Origin: Bacillota bacterium
Lineage (GTDB): Bacteria > Bacillota_I > Bacilli_A > RFN20 > CAG-826
Assembly: GCA_030831415.1 (NCBI GenBank)
Contig: JAURLC010000067.1
Span: 1 to 14,868, forward strand
Direction: 5' to 3'
Length of the DNA stretch: 14,868 nucleotides
Positions 13,626 to 14,868 of the stretch are shown piece by piece. A program made the position numbers and the translations under genes. The notes under the pieces were generated by a model. That model saw nothing but the letters and a program-made list of their open reading frames with translations. It was not told the origin of the DNA and made no database searches. Every line of letters starts with the position of its first letter. Position 1 is the stretch's first letter.

Positions 13626-13631
13626 ATCATA
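13626..13631 (-). promoter_or_regulatory. Weak -10 candidate for lepA
   Basis: TATGAT on the minus strand ends 12 bases before the lepA ATG. No convincing -35 box or TG extension is seen. The 38-base gap after the helicase gene shows no terminator, so lepA may also be read from upstream. Confidence 0.28.
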
Positions 13632-13651
13632 CCGATTTCTTCGCTAAAATG

Positions 13652-14868
13652 CTACTGTTTGTCTTGAGCAAAGAACGCGAGGACACCCTCTAAACATTCA
13701 TCGGGACTAAGGATAACTTCATAATCAGGATATCGTTGAAAAATGGATGCGTAATCTTGATGCATGTATCGAGCATCCAAAAGCAGCGCCACTCCACGGT
13801 CTTCTTCTGAACGAATGACTCTTCCTAATGCCTGTAACACTTTATTCATCGCCGGATACCCATAGGCAAATTGAAACCCGTGACGATCTTGGTTTTGAAA
13901 ATAATTCACCATTAAATCGCGATGAAACGATAAACCAGGTAATCCTACTGAAACAATCGCAACGCCAATTAGACGGTCAGCGACTAAATCAATACCTTCA
14001 GAAAACACGCCTCCTAATACCGCAAAACCTAACGTCATCTGTTGAGGTTGATGAGAAAACTGGTGTAAAAATTGATGTCGTTCTTCTAATGTCATCCCTT
14101 GGGTTTGGGCAAGAACCTGTGCGTTTTGAGGAGGATGAAACGCCGCTTTCACTGCTTCTAAATACTGATAAGAAGGGAAAAAGAATAAATAGTTTCCTAA
14201 TTTTCCTTCGATGAATTGTTCTAAATATAGTGTCACTTCATGAATCGTTTGTTGGCGTTGGCGCAACGTCGTTTGTACACGACTGGCGACCATAATTTTA
14301 AAGTTATCCCTCTCAAAAGGAGAAGGGAGTTGTAACACTGGATCACTGCTTGTCGCTCCTAGCATCGGTAAATAATACGTTAAAGGAGATAACGTCGCGG
14401 AGAAAAACACCGCACCCTTTAAGGTATCGGCGACACGTCGCAAATGATGCGACGAGTCTAAACATAGGAGTGTTAAGCTAACATCATTTTGTTCTTCGAT
14501 GAGGGTATAAACATAATGATCATCATAAAGTTCAGTCGTTCGTGAAAAACGAAGGAATTTAAAATAAATATCCATCGCTTTTTCGGGTAAAGATGCTTGA
14601 ATTGCTTTCATTTCGGTTTGAGCGAGGAGTAAAAAGTCATTCATTTTATTAATGAACGTTTTAGGGGGTTCAATGACACGAGGTAAAGGTTGGTCTTTGA
14701 CTAATAACAACCAATGTTTTTCTAATTTCGTGATCACCTGTTTTAACGGTTTCGAAAAGGTTCCTTTTAACGTCGATTTTAAGGCTGAAATCATGGACCC
14801 TTGCAAGGATGCTGAATACATATCCCGACTACGTTCTACCAAATTATGCGCTTCATCGACAAGAACCG
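13652..14868 (-). CDS. DinG/Rad3-type (XPD-like) ATP-dependent helicase, C-terminal part
   Basis: The frame is open to the right window edge, so the N-terminus is missing; 404 residues are visible. The first visible residues read VLVDEAHN, the DEAH Walker B motif (motif II) of superfamily 2. They are followed by SATLSP (motif III, visible residues 156-161), FSEGIDL (288-294) and QALGRVIR (motif VI, 345-352). This order and the wording fit the DinG/XPD-like helicase C-terminal domain (COG1199), enzymes that unwind DNA or resolve DNA-RNA structures. Motif I and any Fe-S cysteines lie outside the window. The reading frame clearly continues upstream of the TTG at 14842, so that codon is not the start. 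It ends 38 bases before lepA. Whether it is DinG itself or a related Rad3-like helicase cannot be told here. Confidence 0.88.
   Translation of the reverse strand, partial: VLVDEAHNLVERSRDMYSASLQGSMISALKSTLKGTFSKPLKQVITKLEKHWLLLVKDQPLPRVIEPPKTFINKMNDFLLLAQTEMKAIQASLPEKAMDIYFKFLRFSRTTELYDDHYVYTLIEEQNDVSLTLLCLDSSHHLRRVADTLKGAVFFSATLSPLTYYLPMLGATSSDPVLQLPSPFERDNFKIMVASRVQTTLRQRQQTIHEVTLYLEQFIEGKLGNYLFFFPSYQYLEAVKAAFHPPQNAQVLAQTQGMTLEERHQFLHQFSHQPQQMTLGFAVLGGVFSEGIDLVADRLIGVAIVSVGLPGLSFHRDLMVNYFQNQDRHGFQFAYGYPAMNKVLQALGRVIRSEEDRGVALLLDARYMHQDYASIFQRYPDYEVILSPDECLEGVLAFFAQDKQ

Noticed and set aside
13828..14214. A 128-codon plus-strand ORF
   Set aside because: It is antisense to the helicase gene, which has motifs II, III and VI in its own frame.

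Overview
The window comes from a low-to-moderate GC (roughly 40% by eye) bacterium of the Firmicutes/Bacilli-Mollicutes side of the tree. The evidence is a minus-strand run in the Bacillus-like order lepA - hemW - hrcA - grpE - dnaK - dnaJ - rsmE - rpsU, two CIRCE operators for HrcA, strong AAGGAGG ribosome binding sites, SigA-type TTGACA/TATAAT promoters, and a DnaK without the insertion typical of Gram-negative DnaK. Tryptophan is TGG and the genes stay intact when TGA is read as stop, so the code is the standard one and not the Mycoplasma code. A small-genome lineage such as Acholeplasma, Izemoplasma, RF39 or Erysipelotrichia relatives is a reasonable guess, but the species is not identifiable from this sequence.

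Every gene lies on the minus strand, so transcription runs from high to low coordinates. The right edge holds the C-terminal part of a DinG/Rad3-type helicase (13652-14868), followed by lepA (11808-13613). Next is a tightly packed trio: a degenerate Fic-fold protein with a C-terminal winged helix (10462-11751), a small single-pass membrane protein with a lysine-rich tail (10144-10458), and hemW (9038-10144). The hrcA promoter with two CIRCE sites (8969-9041) overlaps the end of hemW and drives hrcA-grpE-dnaK-dnaJ. The same run continues without a visible break through a zinc-ribbon/TM2 membrane protein (3941-4348), rsmE (3231-3941) and an unrecognised 265-residue protein (2437-3234).

The left part holds two ribosomal protein genes, rpmF and rpsU, each with its own strong promoter. 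The two promoter-leader cassettes are strikingly alike. deoC lies between them, and Rho-independent terminators follow rpmF and rpsU. The left edge (1-1118) is a truncated gene for a C39-type cysteine peptidase domain followed by several membrane segments; its reading frame is open to the window edge.

Together the genes cover protein folding and its heat-shock control, ribosome function (LepA, RsmE, bL32, bS21), heme handling (HemW) and deoxyribose catabolism (DeoC). The less ordinary pieces are the C39 membrane protein, the catalytically degenerate Fic protein with its lysine-rich membrane neighbour, the zinc-ribbon/TM2 protein occupying the usual prmA position beside dnaJ, and the 265-residue orphan. 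There is no gene-free stretch over 300 bases. I saw no tRNA, rRNA, CRISPR or insertion sequence.
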